A DNA stretch of 64,000 bases. Source: Corythoichthys intestinalis (lineage: Eukaryota; Chordata; Actinopteri; Syngnathiformes; Syngnathidae). The first letter of the stretch is position 1; each line of letters opens with the position of its first letter. The notes under the pieces were generated by a model. It made no database searches. It had not been told where the DNA came from and was given only the letters and a program-made list of their open reading frames with translations. The translations under genes and the position numbers were made by a program. Location: NCBI RefSeq assembly GCF_030265065.1, contig NC_080408.1, positions 32,606,501-32,670,500 of the forward strand, written 5' to 3'. Positions 63,279-64,000 of the stretch are shown in pieces.

Positions 63279-64000
63279 GTGGTCTGAAAAAGTATCTGAA
63301 CCTTTTGGAATTTGTCACATTTCTACATAAAATCCCCATTAAATGTGATCTGATCTTTGTCAAAATCACACAGATGAAAAAACAATCTGCTTTAACTAGA
63401 ACAACCCAAACTTTTATAGGTTTTCATATGAAGCATGGTGGTGAGCTGTTCTGTTTTACTCCGCACATGATGTTGTGTCTTGCTCCCAAACAATTCAACT
63501 ATGGTTTCATCAGTCCACAAAATATTTTTTCCAAAACTTCTGTGCAGTGTCCAAGTGCCTTTTTGTGAACATTAAATGAGCAACAATGTTTTTTTTAGAC
63601 AGCAGTGGCTTCCTCTGGGGAGTCCTCCCATGAATACCATTCTTTGCCATAGTTTTACATATACAGTAGTTGATGTGTGCAGATACTGGACTGTGCCAGT
63701 GATTTCTGTAAGTCTTTTGCAGACACTCTAGAGTTCTTTTTCTATCACTCTGAGTATTCTGCGTTGAACTCTTGGCGTCATCTTTGGTGGACGGCCACTC
63801 CCTGGGAGACAAGCAACAGTGCCAAACTCTCTCCATGTGTAGACAACTTGTCTGACTGTCGATTAATGAACATCCAGACTTTTAGAGATGGTTTTGTATC
63901 CTTTCCCAGCTTTATACAAATCAACAATCCTTGATCACAGGTCTTCAGACAGCTCTTTTGAACGAGCCATGATGCACATCAGACAATGCCTCTCAACAAG
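63279..64000 (-). mobile_element. Tc1-like transposon, cut by the window end
   Basis: The left terminal repeat GTGGTCTGAAAAAGTATCTG follows TA. The transposase runs on the - strand from MARSKELSEDL at about 63970 through KAGKGYKTISKSLDVH and GRTPQRKPLLSKKN to about 63510, where it ends before the catalytic Glu region. Stops follow EDL and DVH. Same family as 23929-26171. Confidence 0.88.

Overview
This 64 kb window reads as vertebrate nuclear DNA, most likely from a ray-finned (percomorph-type) fish. It has intron-bearing animal genes with GT-AG junctions, a single-exon jun gene, and a dense mix of Tc1-like, hAT-like and piggyBac-like transposons, an L2-type LINE tail and TA microsatellites. 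No bacterial, organellar, tRNA, rRNA or CRISPR feature was seen. The species cannot be fixed from the sequence alone.

Four host protein genes can be modelled. (1) jun, + strand, 1315-2247: an intact AP-1 transcription factor in one exon, with a recognisable proximal promoter (GC box, CCAAT, TGACATCA). (2) tada1, - strand, 9055 to 4660: eight coding exons, 333 aa, a SAGA coactivator subunit, convergent with jun. (3) angptl1, - strand, 29770 to 21289: four coding exons, 485 aa, a secreted coiled-coil plus fibrinogen-domain protein, with a probable non-coding first exon and TATA box near 35.9-36.2 kb. (4) a zyg11-family gene, + strand, 39337 to 55282: fourteen exons counting an ATG-only first exon, 742 aa, a CUL2 ubiquitin-ligase substrate receptor whose Gly/N-degron pocket residues appear conserved. 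All exon models were built by hand; reading phase is consistent across every junction.

Most of the rest is mobile DNA. An 8.2 kb hAT-type element (9126-17345, perfect 8-bp target duplication) sits 63 bp upstream of the tada1 start. It carries nested hAT elements, an inverted copy of its own end, a long hairpin with a hammerhead-ribozyme-like core, and a chain of unidentified exon-like open segments on the - strand. angptl1 intron 1 holds a Tc1 element with an LTR-like fossil and a tandem array inside it, plus a composite terminal-inverted-repeat element that recurs upstream of the gene. Near 37.4 kb a 245-bp near-perfect palindrome lies between TA tracts. The zyg11 introns hold Tc1 with nested hAT, piggyBac, two further hAT elements with 8-bp duplications, and a TTAA-flanked family. 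The distal 9 kb has another TTAA-family copy and two Tc1 elements.

The four genes do not form an operon-like unit. Jun and TADA1 both act in transcription, ANGPTL1 is secreted and ZYG11 acts in protein turnover; their proximity is ordinary vertebrate gene order. The most unusual signals are the 8.2 kb hAT with its unexplained exon chain and hammerhead-like hairpin, the 245-bp palindrome, and a stopless 114-nt intron in zyg11.
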